Shown here piece by piece: positions 48,379 to 57,696 of a stretch of DNA of 64,000 nt. The notes beneath the pieces were generated by a model. It was not told where the DNA came from and ran no database searches. It worked only from the letters and a program-made list of their open reading frames with translations. Every line of letters begins with the position of its first letter. Position 1 is the stretch's first letter. This stretch comes from Acidovorax sp. NCPPB 3576 (GTDB lineage: Bacteria; Pseudomonadota; Gammaproteobacteria; Burkholderiales; Burkholderiaceae_C). The DNA lies in contig NZ_CP097267.1 in NCBI RefSeq assembly GCF_028473605.1, positions 337,501 to 401,500 on the forward strand, read 5' to 3'. The position numbers and the translations under genes were made by a program.

Positions 48379-48723
48379 ATGTCCCTTGTGTCTCTGGACC
48401 AGGGCCTGGCGCACCTGCGGGCCGACGCCGGCGATGAGGACGACCTGATCGCCCTCTACCTTGGCGCGGCCGAGCAGTCGGTGGTCGATTACCTAAATCG
48501 CCAGGTGTTCGCCGACCAGGCCGCCATGGACGCCGCCGTGACCGCTGGCACTGCGGGGCTTCACCCCATGGTGACGAACAAGGCGGTAGAGGCGGCGATC
48601 CTGATGACGCTGGGGCACCTCTACGCAAACCGCGAGCAGGTGGCGATCGGTGTGTCGGTGGCTGAGATGCCATTTGGCCCCCGGTCGCTCCTGCGCCCGC
48701 ATCGCATCTTTCCGGGGTTTTGA
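48379..48723 (+). CDS. head–tail connector (gp6-like)
   Basis: A 114-residue helical protein: MSLVSLDQGLAHLRADAGDE, DDLIALYLGAAEQSVVDYLN, AVEAAILMTLGHLYANREQV. This is the pattern of HK97 gp6/phage_connector proteins that bind below the portal. It starts 2 bases after the previous stop. Confidence 0.85.
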   Translation: MSLVSLDQGLAHLRADAGDEDDLIALYLGAAEQSVVDYLNRQVFADQAAMDAAVTAGTAGLHPMVTNKAVEAAILMTLGHLYANREQVAIGVSVAEMPFGPRSLLRPHRIFPGF

Positions 48724-48724
48724 A

Positions 48725-49054
48725 ATGCTCGCTGCAGGATCACTCAATCGACGGATCACCATCCAGAAGCCGGGGCAGTTGCACGATGAGTGGGGCTCCC
48801 CAATCCCGGGCTCCGAGAACTGGGTCGAGGTGGCCAAGCCCTGGGCGAGCATCAAGAACCTGAGCGGCTTGGGCGCTATCAAGGCTGACGCGCAAGCCTC
48901 TGTTGTGAAGACGTCCATCCGCATCCGTTACCGCACCGACATCACTGCCGGCATGCGTGCGCTGCACGGAGCTACGGTGTACGACATCAATGCGGTGCTG
49001 CCGGACGAAGCTCGGCGCGAGCACGTCGACCTGGTTTGCGAGGTGAAGAAATGA
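48725..49054 (+). CDS. head–tail adaptor (head closure) protein
   Basis: A 109-residue beta-rich protein: AGSLNRRITIQKPGQLHDEW, GSENWVEVAKPWASIKNLSG, SIRIRYRTDITAGMRALHGA, TVYDIN. These match the phage head–tail joining family (SPP1 gp16/HK97 type) with L-x-x-R-I-T-I-Q and I-x-Y-R-x-D-I-T-x-G-M-R. It follows the connector gene directly and overlaps the next gene as ATGA. Confidence 0.87.
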   Translation: MLAAGSLNRRITIQKPGQLHDEWGSPIPGSENWVEVAKPWASIKNLSGLGAIKADAQASVVKTSIRIRYRTDITAGMRALHGATVYDINAVLPDEARREHVDLVCEVKK

Positions 49055-49602
49055 CGCGGACGGGTGCGAAGACGTTCAGTGCCGCGGTGGATACCGCAGG
49101 CCTCGATTCCTTGCTCGATCAGTTGGGTGAAGTGGCAGACGATGCGGTGCGCCCCTCGGCCCAGGCAGGCTCCCAGGTGCTGTACGACGAGGTGAAGCGC
49201 AACGTCGCCGGCCTTGGCCGAAAGACCGGCAATCTGGATGCCTCGATCTACCAGAAGTTCAGCCCGGAAAAGTCGCTGGACGGAAAGGCGGTCTACAACA
49301 TCAGTTGGAACCACAAGAAGGCGCCGCACGGTCACTTGGTGGAGTACGGCTATCTGCAGCGCTATCGCTACCGTCCTGACGGAATGGGCCCCATGGTACG
49401 CCCGGGTATGGACGGCCAGCGCAAGCCCGGCCGCCGCGCTTCGCAGGCCGAAAAGGACGCCTATTACGTGACTCTCCCGACGCCGAAGCAGGTTCCTGCC
49501 AAGGCATTCGTGCGGCGCGCTGAGAGTGCCTTTGATCGCGCCTACAAGGCGGCCGAGGACGAACTGGTCCGCCGAGTCGCGGCGAAGGCAGGTGCTGCAT
49601 GA
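49051..49602 (+). CDS. HK97 gp10-like tail component
   Basis: A 183-residue protein. GLDSLLDQLGEVADDAVRPS, AQAGSQVLYDEVKRNVAGLG, RKTGNLDASIYQKF and HLVEYGY are typical of the HK97 gp10 family involved in head–tail joining and tail completion. The start overlaps the adaptor stop; the stop overlaps the DUF3168 gene start by 4 bases. Confidence 0.85.
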   Translation: MTRTGAKTFSAAVDTAGLDSLLDQLGEVADDAVRPSAQAGSQVLYDEVKRNVAGLGRKTGNLDASIYQKFSPEKSLDGKAVYNISWNHKKAPHGHLVEYGYLQRYRYRPDGMGPMVRPGMDGQRKPGRRASQAEKDAYYVTLPTPKQVPAKAFVRRAESAFDRAYKAAEDELVRRVAAKAGAA

Positions 49603-49955
49603 GTCTTGAGACCGACCTGATCTCTGTTCTGAAGGCGCGCTGCCCGCGTGTCCACCTTGGCACAGCGCCGCACGACACGGCGACGCCTTACATCACCTGG
49701 CAGCACGTCGGCGGCGCTTCGCTGCGCTACCTCGACAACAGCCCGGCCGACAAGCGCAACTCCTTCATCCAGATCAACGCCTGGGCCGCGACGCCAAAGG
49801 CTGCGCTGGACCTGCTGCGCCAGATTGAAGACGACCTGTGCGCAGCCACCAACTTGACGGTCTCGCCCCAGGGTGAGCCGGTCGGTGCCTATGACGACGG
49901 CGACACGCTGAAGGGCGCGCTGCAGAGCTTTTCCATCTGGGGCGCGCGCTCATAA
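49599..49955 (+). CDS. tail completion protein (DUF3168)
   Basis: A 118-residue protein: MSLETDLISVLKARCPRVHL, TATPYITWQHVGGASLRYLD, KRNSFIQINAWAATPKAALD. This is the DUF3168 pattern (tail terminator, lambda gpU-like position). It ends the first late gene block; a terminator and an inserted regulator gene follow. Confidence 0.85.
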   Translation: MSLETDLISVLKARCPRVHLGTAPHDTATPYITWQHVGGASLRYLDNSPADKRNSFIQINAWAATPKAALDLLRQIEDDLCAATNLTVSPQGEPVGAYDDGDTLKGALQSFSIWGARS

Positions 49956-49978
49956 AAACCGGCAGAGACCGGACTCGC

Positions 49979-50003
49979 TAAACCGCCGCAGGGCGGTTTT
50001 TTC
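49979..50003 (+). terminator. terminator before Rha gene
   Basis: AAACCGCC-GCA-GGGCGGTTT followed by a T-run and CGTTTCTT: a short, GC-rich intrinsic terminator directly after the tail completion gene. Confidence 0.85.
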
Positions 50004-50028
50004 GTTTCTTAACCATGAAAGAGCATGT

Positions 50029-50526
50029 ATGCAAGAAATCAACGAACTCGTCTCTCTCGCAGATGGGAGGCCCGTCACAACGAGTCGGCAAATGGCCAAG
50101 CGCTTCAGGAAGCGCCACGACAACATCCTCCAGCTTTATCAAAAGCGTGTTCTCGGTCGGCACTCCGAGGAATTCATCGCCCTGAATTTTCAGGTGGTCG
50201 ATTACGTGGACGCCAAGGGCGAGTCTCGCCCAGAGCTTCTGATGACGAAAAACGGCTTCATCGCCATGGCGACGAAGCTCCGTGGCGCTGAAGACTGGCA
50301 GGAGCGCTTCATTGCCGCGTTCGATGCATTGGCCGAGCAGGTCGAGCGGATGGCGTTCACCCTGTGGAACCGTCGTCTTGCACTGGAAACGCGCGATGCC
50401 AGCTCTGCGGCCAAGGCATCAATCGGCTCTCGGCTGATGCTGGACCGGAAAAAAGATCTGCCTGCTATCAAGGCAGAGCGGGCCTATCTGGCCGCAGAGA
50501 TGCAGCCCGGTCTGCCTCTCCACTGA
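50029..50526 (+). CDS. Rha-family phage regulatory protein (moron)
   Basis: A 165-residue protein with the pRha domain: TTSRQMAKRFRKRHDNILQL, FIALNFQVVDYVDAKGESRP, LLMTKNGFIAMATKLRGAED, WQERFIAAFDALAEQVE. Rha proteins are DNA-binding regulators found in lambdoid phages and affect growth in the absence of host IHF. It is unusual here: it sits between structural tail genes and is bracketed by terminators (49979 and 50551), which marks it as a separately acquired unit. Confidence 0.88.
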   Translation: MQEINELVSLADGRPVTTSRQMAKRFRKRHDNILQLYQKRVLGRHSEEFIALNFQVVDYVDAKGESRPELLMTKNGFIAMATKLRGAEDWQERFIAAFDALAEQVERMAFTLWNRRLALETRDASSAAKASIGSRLMLDRKKDLPAIKAERAYLAAEMQPGLPLH

Positions 50527-50550
50527 ATACCACTCTGCTCTTTCGTGGTT

Positions 50551-50572
50551 GCCACCTTCGGGTGGCTTTTTT
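50551..50572 (+). terminator. terminator after Rha gene
   Basis: GCCACC-TTCG-GGTGGC followed by TTTTTTATT: a textbook intrinsic terminator with a stable tetraloop, 25 bases after the Rha stop. Confidence 0.92.
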
Positions 50573-50617
50573 ATTCCTGGCCCTTGTGCCATCCCGCCCG
50601 CGAGGGCATCCCACCAG

Positions 50618-50640
50618 TGCCCGCGTCGCGGGCTTTTTGC
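50618..50640 (+). terminator. second terminator before tail tube gene
   Basis: GCCCG…CGGGC with a 5-base CGTCG loop (50619–50633) followed by TTTTT. It lies 16 bases before the tail tube gene start. Confidence 0.7.
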
Positions 50641-50655
50641 ATTGAAAGGCCCAAC

Positions 50656-51306
50656 ATGGCTGTATCTCTCCCCGACGGCGCGACCGTCGCAATTGCAACC
50701 GGCTACGGTGCCGTGAAGGCGGTCTCCGCCATCAGCAACGCCGATCCTGGCGTTGTTACCTCGCCGGCCCACGGTCTCCTGAACGGCGCGTTCTACGAAC
50801 TGAAGACCGGCTGGCAAAAGATCAGCGAGCGGATCTTCAAGGCCGCCAACGTGGCAGCCAACGTGCTGGACGTGTCGGGTATCAACACCACGGACGCGAA
50901 CCGCTTCCCGGTGGGCTCGTCGGCGGGCTCGCTGCGCGAGATCACGGCCTGGACGCAGATCCCGCAGATTCTGGAGTTCACGACCAACGGCGGCGACCAG
51001 CAGTTCGCGAACTTCTCCTTCCTGGAAGAGGACTACGAACGCCAGTTGCCCACGGTGACGAGCGCCCAGTCCATCCAGATCGGCATCGGCGACGACCCCA
51101 CGCTGCCGGGCTACCAAGCGCTGAAGCTGGCCGGAGAAACCCGCGCCATCCGCGCGATCAAGATCACTCTGCCCAATGGCTCGGTGATTCTCTACAACGG
51201 CTACGTGTCGTTCAACGAAACGCCCACCCTGACCAAGGGCCAGGTGATGCAGGTGCGCGCCACCATCTCGCTGCAGGGCCGGCCCGTCCGCTACCAGGCC
51301 GCCTGA
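50656..51306 (+). CDS. major tail tube protein
   Basis: A 216-residue beta-rich protein (MAVSLPDGATVAIATGYGAV, GVVTSPAHGLLNGAFYELKT, ATISLQGRPVRYQAA) with the features of siphovirus tail tube proteins (long beta strands, an R-x-x-I-x-L-Q-G-R-P-V end). It precedes the tail chaperone pair and tape measure gene as expected. AAAGGCCC weakly resembles a ribosome-binding site. Confidence 0.85.
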   Translation: MAVSLPDGATVAIATGYGAVKAVSAISNADPGVVTSPAHGLLNGAFYELKTGWQKISERIFKAANVAANVLDVSGINTTDANRFPVGSSAGSLREITAWTQIPQILEFTTNGGDQQFANFSFLEEDYERQLPTVTSAQSIQIGIGDDPTLPGYQALKLAGETRAIRAIKITLPNGSVILYNGYVSFNETPTLTKGQVMQVRATISLQGRPVRYQAA

Positions 51307-51399
51307 TCGATTTCGCAACGGGCCCTTCGGGGCCTCTTTCATGCCCCGCCGAACGTAAGCGGCGCGGGTCTTTTTCTCTCCCTCTGAAAGCAAAAAACC

Positions 51400-51816
51400 A
51401 TGGCAAAGATCAAGCTGGGCAACCGTCCGAAGAACTTCAAGAAGACCATCTCCGTCCCGATGCTCGATGGCACCTCGGGCACCATCGAATGCCTGTTCAA
51501 GTACCGCACGCGCAAGGAGTTCGGCGAGTTCGTGGACGGCCTGACGGAAGCCGCGCGCGCTGAGGGCAAGGCCGCAGAGGAAAGCGCCGAGCGGGACGGC
51601 CAAAACGAACCGAAGCCTTTCTCCCTCAAGGATCACCTCGAAAAGACCGTGGGCGCGAACGCCCAGTACATCCTGGAGATCCTGGAAGGATGGAACCTCG
51701 ACGTCGAGCTCTCCCGCGAGTCGCTGGAGCAACTGGCCGACGAACTGCCTGGTGCTACCGCTGCGATCGTGGAAACGTACCGCACCGCCATCACCGAAGG
51801 CCGCCTGGGAAACTGA
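51400..51816 (+). CDS. tail assembly chaperone (lambda gpG-like)
   Basis: A 138-residue acidic protein: NRPKNFKKTISVPMLDGTSG, TIECLFKYRTRKEFGEFVDG, LEILEGWNLDVELSRESLEQ. Together with the next frame it forms the G/GT chaperone pair that coats the tape measure protein. The last codons contain the slippery heptamer GGGAAAC (51807–51813) directly before the TGA, so a fraction of ribosomes should shift -1 and make the longer product. Confidence 0.85.
   Translation: MAKIKLGNRPKNFKKTISVPMLDGTSGTIECLFKYRTRKEFGEFVDGLTEAARAEGKAAEESAERDGQNEPKPFSLKDHLEKTVGANAQYILEILEGWNLDVELSRESLEQLADELPGATAAIVETYRTAITEGRLGN
51807..51813 (+). other. programmed -1 ribosomal frameshift site
   Basis: G-GGA-AAC in the zero frame of the chaperone gene, one codon before its TGA. 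It fits X-XXY-YYZ, and slippage to GGG-AAA continues as L-T-S-A-A-A-A-L-Y-K into the downstream frame. Lambda uses GGGAAAG at the same place in its G–T genes. Confidence 0.85.
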
Positions 51817-52139
51817 CCTCTGCGGCGGCTGCACTGTACAAGCCGCCGCCCGATCCCAGGGAGCTGGCTGCCTGGGGCATGACGCCATCCGACTACGACC
51901 ATGAGGTTGTGGAGATCTGGCCAGAGAACTGGGAGGCCTTCCGCCTTTTTCAGATGCTGGCTACCCAGTGGCGGGTAAGCATGGGCGGGCCGACGGGGCT
52001 CGATCACAACGTCCTGTTGGCGCGCCTCGATCGCATGGCGCTTGAGCCCGAAGACCGGGATCAGCTCGATGAGGACGTGCGGCACATGGAGTGCGCGGCC
52101 CTTGAGGTGATGGCCGAGCAACGCTCAAGCGATAAGTAA
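51813..52139 (+). CDS. tail chaperone extension (gpT-like, DUF1799), made by frameshift
   Basis: A -1-frame continuation of 108 residues: LTSAAAALYKPPPDPRELAA, WGMTPSDYDHEVVEIWPENW, EAFRLFQMLATQWRVSMGGP, then LDHNVLLARLDRM. It matches DUF1799-type proteins. It has no good start or ribosome-binding site of its own in the overlap, which supports synthesis only as a fusion (about 246 residues in total). The part of the open frame before 51813 is a shadow of the chaperone gene. Confidence 0.82.
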   Translation: MTSAAAALYKPPPDPRELAAWGMTPSDYDHEVVEIWPENWEAFRLFQMLATQWRVSMGGPTGLDHNVLLARLDRMALEPEDRDQLDEDVRHMECAALEVMAEQRSSDK

Positions 52140-52167
52140 AAAACGCCCAAGCTGGGCGAGTCACACA

Positions 52168-52200
52168 AAAGCCCTGCGGCTCACCCCGCAGGGCTTTTTC
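52168..52200 (+). terminator. terminator before tape measure gene
   Basis: AAGCCCTGCGG…CCGCAGGGCTT with a short loop and TTTTC tail, 16 bases before the tape measure start. A small dyad (GCCCA-AGC-TGGGC) precedes it at about 52145–52158. Confidence 0.85.
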
Positions 52201-52215
52201 ATTGGGCGATCCGAA

Positions 52216-55200
52216 ATGGCAGATCAAGAGCGGAAAGCAGCATTGGCCTTCGAGGTAGACGCCTCTGGCGTGAAGCCGGGCCTCGACGGCATCAAGCGCG
52301 ACGTGCGCGACATGGCCCAGGACGTGCAGCAGTCCGGCCAGCAGGCAGCGAAGGGCCTTGCCGCCATTGGTGATGGTGCGCCTGCTGCGTCCCAAAAGGT
52401 GGACGGCGCAGCTCGCTCGATCATCGGCAGCATCGAGCGCGCCACCGCCGCCATGAAGGCCGGAGAGAAGGGCAGCGCCTCCTATTACGAGACGCTGGGC
52501 CAGCAGCGCGGCGTGAGCGCAGACGTACTCAAACCGTACATCGACCAGCTACGTCAAGCGGAGCGCGCGCAGCAGGCAGCCAGCGGTTCCTTGAACACCA
52601 TGGGTGTGTCCGCGAAGCAGACTGCCGCTGCATTGCGCGGCGTGCCGGCGCAGTTCACCGACATCATCACGAGCTTGCAGGGTGGCCAGGCCCCGCTGAC
52701 GGTGCTGCTTCAGCAGGGCGGCCAGTTGAAGGACATGTTCGGTGGTGCCGGCAATGCCGCGCGAGCGCTGGGCGGCTATGTCCTCGGTCTGGTCAATCCA
52801 TTCACGGTTGCAGCAGCTGCTGTCGCCGGGCTTGGCTTTGCCATGTTCCGCGCGGAAGATTCGCTGCGATCGTCCAACTCCATCGCGATCCAGCTCCAGG
52901 CCACGGGCCGCTCTGCAGACCTGACGCGCGACCAGATAAAGGCGTTGAAGCAGGAACTGACGTTCTTGCCTGATGTATCTAAGGCAGCAGCTTCCGCGAT
53001 CATCAATGAGTTCGTGAAGACTCGCGAGGTCGGGGGCAAGCTGTTCCGGGATCTGGCACTAAGCGTGGCGGACTTCGCCGTGGCCACTGGCACCGATGCC
53101 CCTACTGCGGCGAAGACGCTCGCTCAAGCGTTTAACGATCCGGCCAAGGGTGCAAAGCAGTTGGACGAGGCTCTCAATGTCCTGACTGCAAGCCAGTATC
53201 TCGCTGTGGATGCAATGCTGGCGGTCGGCGACAAGGCGGGCGCTCAGGCGGTGCTGTTCGATGCGCTGAAGGCGTCCACTCAGGGCTTGGCTCAAGACTC
53301 CCTGACCCCGCTTGAGAAAGCCATCAATGGCCTAGGCGACACCTGGACACTGACCATTTCACGCATCAACGATGCGGGCGGGCTGAAAGCCGCCAACGAA
53401 ATGTTCGCTGGGCTGATCATGAAGGTTTCGAACCTGGTGGAGTGGCTGGGAAGGGCGCGGCTGCCGCCTTGGCTGGAGGACCAGTTCAAGGGTGGCCTCA
53501 ATGGAGCGGTCTACCGGACATTCGCGTCCGCTCCTGCCTCATCTGTGAACACGGGAGGCGCGGAAGGCTCATGGGCACCCAGCACTGGCGGCGCCACGGG
53601 ATCTTGGGGCGCTCCCGTCAGCACCTTGGATGAAGAGGCGAAGTCTGCTCTGGAGGCCACCAAGAGCTACAAGTCGGTGGCGTCCTCCATGGCGGAAGTG
53701 CGGGAGCAGGGCGATCGCCTGCGCACTGTCCTGACCAAGCTGAAAGAAGCGGGGAAGGGCACCAGTTCAGAAGCGCAAGAGCTGCAGTCACGTCTGGATG
53801 GCGTGAAGGAGCGGCTTGATGCGCTCAGCAAGAAGGCCAGCGCGGGGCAAATGGTTGGCCAATCCGAACTGGCCGGCATCCGCGCGAAGATCAAGGACGA
53901 GGAGTCCTACATTGCTCGCTTGAAGGAGCGAGGCACTGCGGCGGACAAGCTCACAGAGGGAGAGCGCCTTGCCGCCAAGATTCAAGAGGAGTTGAACGGT
54001 AAGCTGGATGTCCGCACCCGTGCCGTGAAGCAACTGGAACTGGTAGAGGCCAATAGGCTTGCTGTGGTCCAGAAGGTCCGCATCGAGGCGGAAAAGAGCG
54101 TCAAGAGCCAAGCCGATTCTGAGGCCGGCTTCCAAAAGTTCCTGGAGTCGATCTACAAGGGCGCCGAGGCCACCAACAAGCAGGCCGAAGCGCAAGAGGC
54201 AGCCAACGCCTCCTTCGGAAAATCGAAAATCGCCATTGCCGAGATGAACCTCGCGCAGATGGAGTTGGCTCGCTCGATGGAGCAGGACGCTGGCCCATGG
54301 ACTGCGGAGCATTTGGCGGCGATGGACGCAGCGATCGATGCGCAAAAGCGCTGGGTGGCATCGCTCCAACAGGGTGACCTGAAGACGATCAACGCCCACA
54401 CCGGCGAGATCCTGCGCAACGCCCAAGAACAGGCCAAGCTCTACGAGGATGAGGCGCAGTTGGTCGGCCTCACCGCCCTGGAGCGCGAGAAGATCGTGGC
54501 GCTACGGCTGGTTGAACTGAAGTACGCCAAGGAGTTGGACAAGATCAACAAGTCCACCCTGTCCGACGACGAAAAGCAGGCGCAGCGCGCCAAGCTGGAG
54601 CAGGCCAAGCGTATTGAGGGCGAGGCCGCGGTCTCGAAGGTGATCCGCGACGACTGGACGAAGACCACCGACGAGATCAACCGCAGCCTGACAGATGCGC
54701 TGCTGCGGGGCTTCGAGTCTGGCAAAGGGTTTGCGGAGAACTTGCGCGACACGCTCAAGAACATGTTCAACACCCTCGTGTTGCGCCCCATCATCAGCGC
54801 AGTCCTGGCGCCGGTGTCGGGCGTGGTCTCCGGGCTCACCAACGGGTTGACGGGTGGGGGTGGTAGTGCTGTCGGAACCGTGAGCAATGGCTACAGCCTC
54901 TACAACACGGGCTCCCAGCTGTACAACATCGGCTCGCAGTACATCGGCGGCACGATGTCTGGAGCCAACGCACTGGGAACCGTGTGGGGCAACGCCACTG
55001 GCACCGGCATCGACGGACTGCTGGCGACCAATGGCGCCTACGGCACGGCAGGCGGCGCGGGTGCCGTGCCATGGGGTGCGGGTGGTTCTTTCGTGGCGGT
55101 CGCAGCTTTGGTTTTGAACGCACTGGGTGCCTTCAGATCGGATAAGCAGGTCGGGGGCGGTCTGCGCGGCACGCTGGGCGCGGGTGACATCGAGTCCTAC

Positions 55201-57696
55201 CAGCTGTGGCGCGAGGGCGGGACGCTCTTTGGCGGCCCCGACTACCGTCTGCGCAACCCTGCCCAAGAGCGCGATCTGCTTCAGTCGGAGCTCAAGAAGC
55301 TGCGGGACCAGGGGCAAGGTGCCACGGGTCAGGCTGTGGAGTACCAACAGCGCATCGATGAAATCGACCGCTTGTATGGAGAGCAGATCACGGCGCAGAA
55401 GGCTCAGAGCGACACATTGCAGAAGACCTTCGACGCGATGCGCTCCAGCGTGGGGGACATGGCTGACGCCCTGGGCATCAGCTCGGACGCCGTGCGCAAG
55501 TTCACTGTCACGCTGGGCAGTGACGTGCTCCACCCTGACACGGGCGGTGTGGGCCTGAAATTCGACGGGTTGAATGCAGAGCAGATATCCGCAAAGATCC
55601 AGACCGCGCTGGAGACTGCCAACAACGAGTTGGCGCAGCAGGTCATTGGCAGTTGGAAAACGGTGACGGAGACAGTCACGCGAACCAACACCGTACGTGC
55701 ACCGATCACCGGTGATAACGAGATCGCTGGTGAATGGCAGGAGGTGACAGACACCATCACCCGCACGGTTTACGTCGCTAGCGAGTACGCCCGCGAGAAC
55801 GAGAAGGCGATCGACACGCTGACCCGCCTCGCCGGGAGCATCACGACGGTCAATGGCATCTTCGAAATGCTCGGTGTTTCGCTGTACGACGCAAGTCTCG
55901 CCGGCGCCGACATGGCAAGCAAGCTGATCGACTCGTTCGGCGGTGCCGACAAGATGCGCGAAGCCACAGGGACCTACTTTCAGAACTTTTATTCGAAGGA
56001 GGAGCAGCGTGCAGCCATGCAGCGGCAACTGCAATCGCAGGCTGACGCTATTGACATCAAGCTGCCGGACATTGATGCCACCGACGCTCGCGCCCAATAC
56101 CGGGCTCTGATCGATGCACAGGACCTCAACACCGATGCTGGTCGCAAGGCGTACGCCGTGCTGGTCCAACTGGCCGGTGCGTTTGCTGGCGTCACCGCCG
56201 CAGCGGACGACGGTGTGCGTGCGGCGCAAGAGGCGGCGCAGCGCCAGCAGAGCATTGCGGACAAGGGCCGGGACCTGGAGCAGCGGCTCTTGATCGCCCA
56301 GGGCAAGGACCGCCAGGCGCTGGACCTGCGCCGGCTGCAGGAGTACTACGCGTTGCTGGACCTCAATCCGGCCTTGGCCGCGATGGTGATCGAGATCTAC
56401 AAGGCGGAGGATGCTGCCCAGGCGCTGGTCAAGGCGCAGGAGGCTCGCGAAACGGCTTACTCGCGGTTGCGCGACGCGGCCACGCTGGAGAGCGAGCGGA
56501 TCAATGCGCAGATCGAGAACATCGATGCGCAGCGCACCGCCACCAACCTGCAGCGCGATATCGCGAACGAGTCGCTCTCGCTCATCACCGGTGTGTTTGA
56601 GCTGGTGCGTGGTCAGGCGCAGGATCTGTATGGCCAGGTGGAGTCCACAGCCAAGCTGCAGGCCGCACAAGGGTTCGCCTTCATCGATCAAGCGCTGGCC
56701 AACGCGAAGAGCACAGGTTACCTGCCGGAGCAGGCGCCGCTGCAGGAGGCCATCACTGCGGCCCGCGGTGGCCTGGATTCCCAGAGCTACAGCACCCAGT
56801 TTGAGAAGGACCGGGATGCGCTGGTGCTGGCCGGCAAGCTGTCACAGCTGGAGGCGATCAGCGGCAAGCAGAAAACGCTGGCGGAGCAGCAGGTCGAGGC
56901 GATGGACAACCAGCTGGCAGCGCTGGATGCCCAAACCAAGACGCTGAACGACCAGCTGCGCGCGCAGGACAAGGTGCTGGAGTACTGGCGCCGGCAGATC
57001 GACATCGCCAACGGAACCTTCGATGCCACCCTCACTGTGGCGCAGGCGGTGGACCGCGTGGCGTTGGCACTCGGGGCGAAGACCGCGGGGGTGAACACCA
57101 AGGCCCCGACGGAGGTCAACAGCGGCGGAGCGGTGTGGGGAGGCAGTGGAAGCACCGCGCCTGCCGCTACCGCCAAGTACAGCCGGGTGATGTCAGCGGG
57201 CACGGCCGGGGTCGGGTATGAGCCGATCATCGACCAGGCGCTGATTGCCCAGCTGGATGTCTTGGCGCCGCTGTACCACTCCTACGACGGATCTGGCGAC
57301 CTGACCGGGCTGCTGACCGCGTTCAAGGGTGCGGGCGCAACGATGGATGACCTTTCCATCTTGAGCGGGTTTTTCCTGTCCGACTGGATCAAGGCCGGCG
57401 CCACGGTGGGTATTCCTGCTTTCGCGGTTGGGACCAACTACGTCCAGAGAGACATGCTGGCCCAGATTCACGAGGGCGAGGCCATCGTGCCCAAGGCGTT
57501 CAACCCCTGGGCCAGCGGCACGGCATGGGGGAGCGGTTTCGCTACCGCCGAGTTGGTCGCTGAGGTGCGCGCGCTGCGGGAAGAAAACCGGACCCAAGCG
57601 GGCGCGCTCCTGCGTTTGAATGCACGCGTGGCAAAGGTGCTGGACCGCTGGGACGGCGATGGCCTGCCGGCTGAGAGAGAAGAGGCGACTGCATGA
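52216..57696 (+). CDS. tail tape measure protein
   Basis: An 1826-residue protein that sets tail length. Residues about 100–330 (LNTMGVSAKQTAAALRGVPA, QFTDIITSLQGGQAPLTVLL, PFTVAAAAVAGLGFAMFRAE) match the prophage tape measure TMP_2 family. Long coiled-coil stretches follow (about 470–830 and 1400–1640), with a Gly/Ser/Tyr-rich hydrophobic part near 860–1000. The C-terminus ends in FAVGTNYVQRDMLAQIHEGE, AIVPKAFNPW and a basic coiled coil. At about 0.15 nm per residue a tail of roughly 270 nm is suggested. It overlaps the next gene as ATGA. Confidence 0.95.
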   Translation: MADQERKAALAFEVDASGVKPGLDGIKRDVRDMAQDVQQSGQQAAKGLAAIGDGAPAASQKVDGAARSIIGSIERATAAMKAGEKGSASYYETLGQQRGVSADVLKPYIDQLRQAERAQQAASGSLNTMGVSAKQTAAALRGVPAQFTDIITSLQGGQAPLTVLLQQGGQLKDMFGGAGNAARALGGYVLGLVNPFTVAAAAVAGLGFAMFRAEDSLRSSNSIAIQLQATGRSADLTRDQIKALKQELTFLPDVSKAAASAIINEFVKTREVGGKLFRDLALSVADFAVATGTDAPTAAKTLAQAFNDPAKGAKQLDEALNVLTASQYLAVDAMLAVGDKAGAQAVLFDALKASTQGLAQDSLTPLEKAINGLGDTWTLTISRINDAGGLKAANEMFAGLIMKVSNLVEWLGRARLPPWLEDQFKGGLNGAVYRTFASAPASSVNTGGAEGSWAPSTGGATGSWGAPVSTLDEEAKSALEATKSYKSVASSMAEVREQGDRLRTVLTKLKEAGKGTSSEAQELQSRLDGVKERLDALSKKASAGQMVGQSELAGIRAKIKDEESYIARLKERGTAADKLTEGERLAAKIQEELNGKLDVRTRAVKQLELVEANRLAVVQKVRIEAEKSVKSQADSEAGFQKFLESIYKGAEATNKQAEAQEAANASFGKSKIAIAEMNLAQMELARSMEQDAGPWTAEHLAAMDAAIDAQKRWVASLQQGDLKTINAHTGEILRNAQEQAKLYEDEAQLVGLTALEREKIVALRLVELKYAKELDKINKSTLSDDEKQAQRAKLEQAKRIEGEAAVSKVIRDDWTKTTDEINRSLTDALLRGFESGKGFAENLRDTLKNMFNTLVLRPIISAVLAPVSGVVSGLTNGLTGGGGSAVGTVSNGYSLYNTGSQLYNIGSQYIGGTMSGANALGTVWGNATGTGIDGLLATNGAYGTAGGAGAVPWGAGGSFVAVAALVLNALGAFRSDKQVGGGLRGTLGAGDIESYQLWREGGTLFGGPDYRLRNPAQERDLLQSELKKLRDQGQGATGQAVEYQQRIDEIDRLYGEQITAQKAQSDTLQKTFDAMRSSVGDMADALGISSDAVRKFTVTLGSDVLHPDTGGVGLKFDGLNAEQISAKIQTALETANNELAQQVIGSWKTVTETVTRTNTVRAPITGDNEIAGEWQEVTDTITRTVYVASEYARENEKAIDTLTRLAGSITTVNGIFEMLGVSLYDASLAGADMASKLIDSFGGADKMREATGTYFQNFYSKEEQRAAMQRQLQSQADAIDIKLPDIDATDARAQYRALIDAQDLNTDAGRKAYAVLVQLAGAFAGVTAAADDGVRAAQEAAQRQQSIADKGRDLEQRLLIAQGKDRQALDLRRLQEYYALLDLNPALAAMVIEIYKAEDAAQALVKAQEARETAYSRLRDAATLESERINAQIENIDAQRTATNLQRDIANESLSLITGVFELVRGQAQDLYGQVESTAKLQAAQGFAFIDQALANAKSTGYLPEQAPLQEAITAARGGLDSQSYSTQFEKDRDALVLAGKLSQLEAISGKQKTLAEQQVEAMDNQLAALDAQTKTLNDQLRAQDKVLEYWRRQIDIANGTFDATLTVAQAVDRVALALGAKTAGVNTKAPTEVNSGGAVWGGSGSTAPAATAKYSRVMSAGTAGVGYEPIIDQALIAQLDVLAPLYHSYDGSGDLTGLLTAFKGAGATMDDLSILSGFFLSDWIKAGATVGIPAFAVGTNYVQRDMLAQIHEGEAIVPKAFNPWASGTAWGSGFATAELVAEVRALREENRTQAGALLRLNARVAKVLDRWDGDGLPAEREEATA

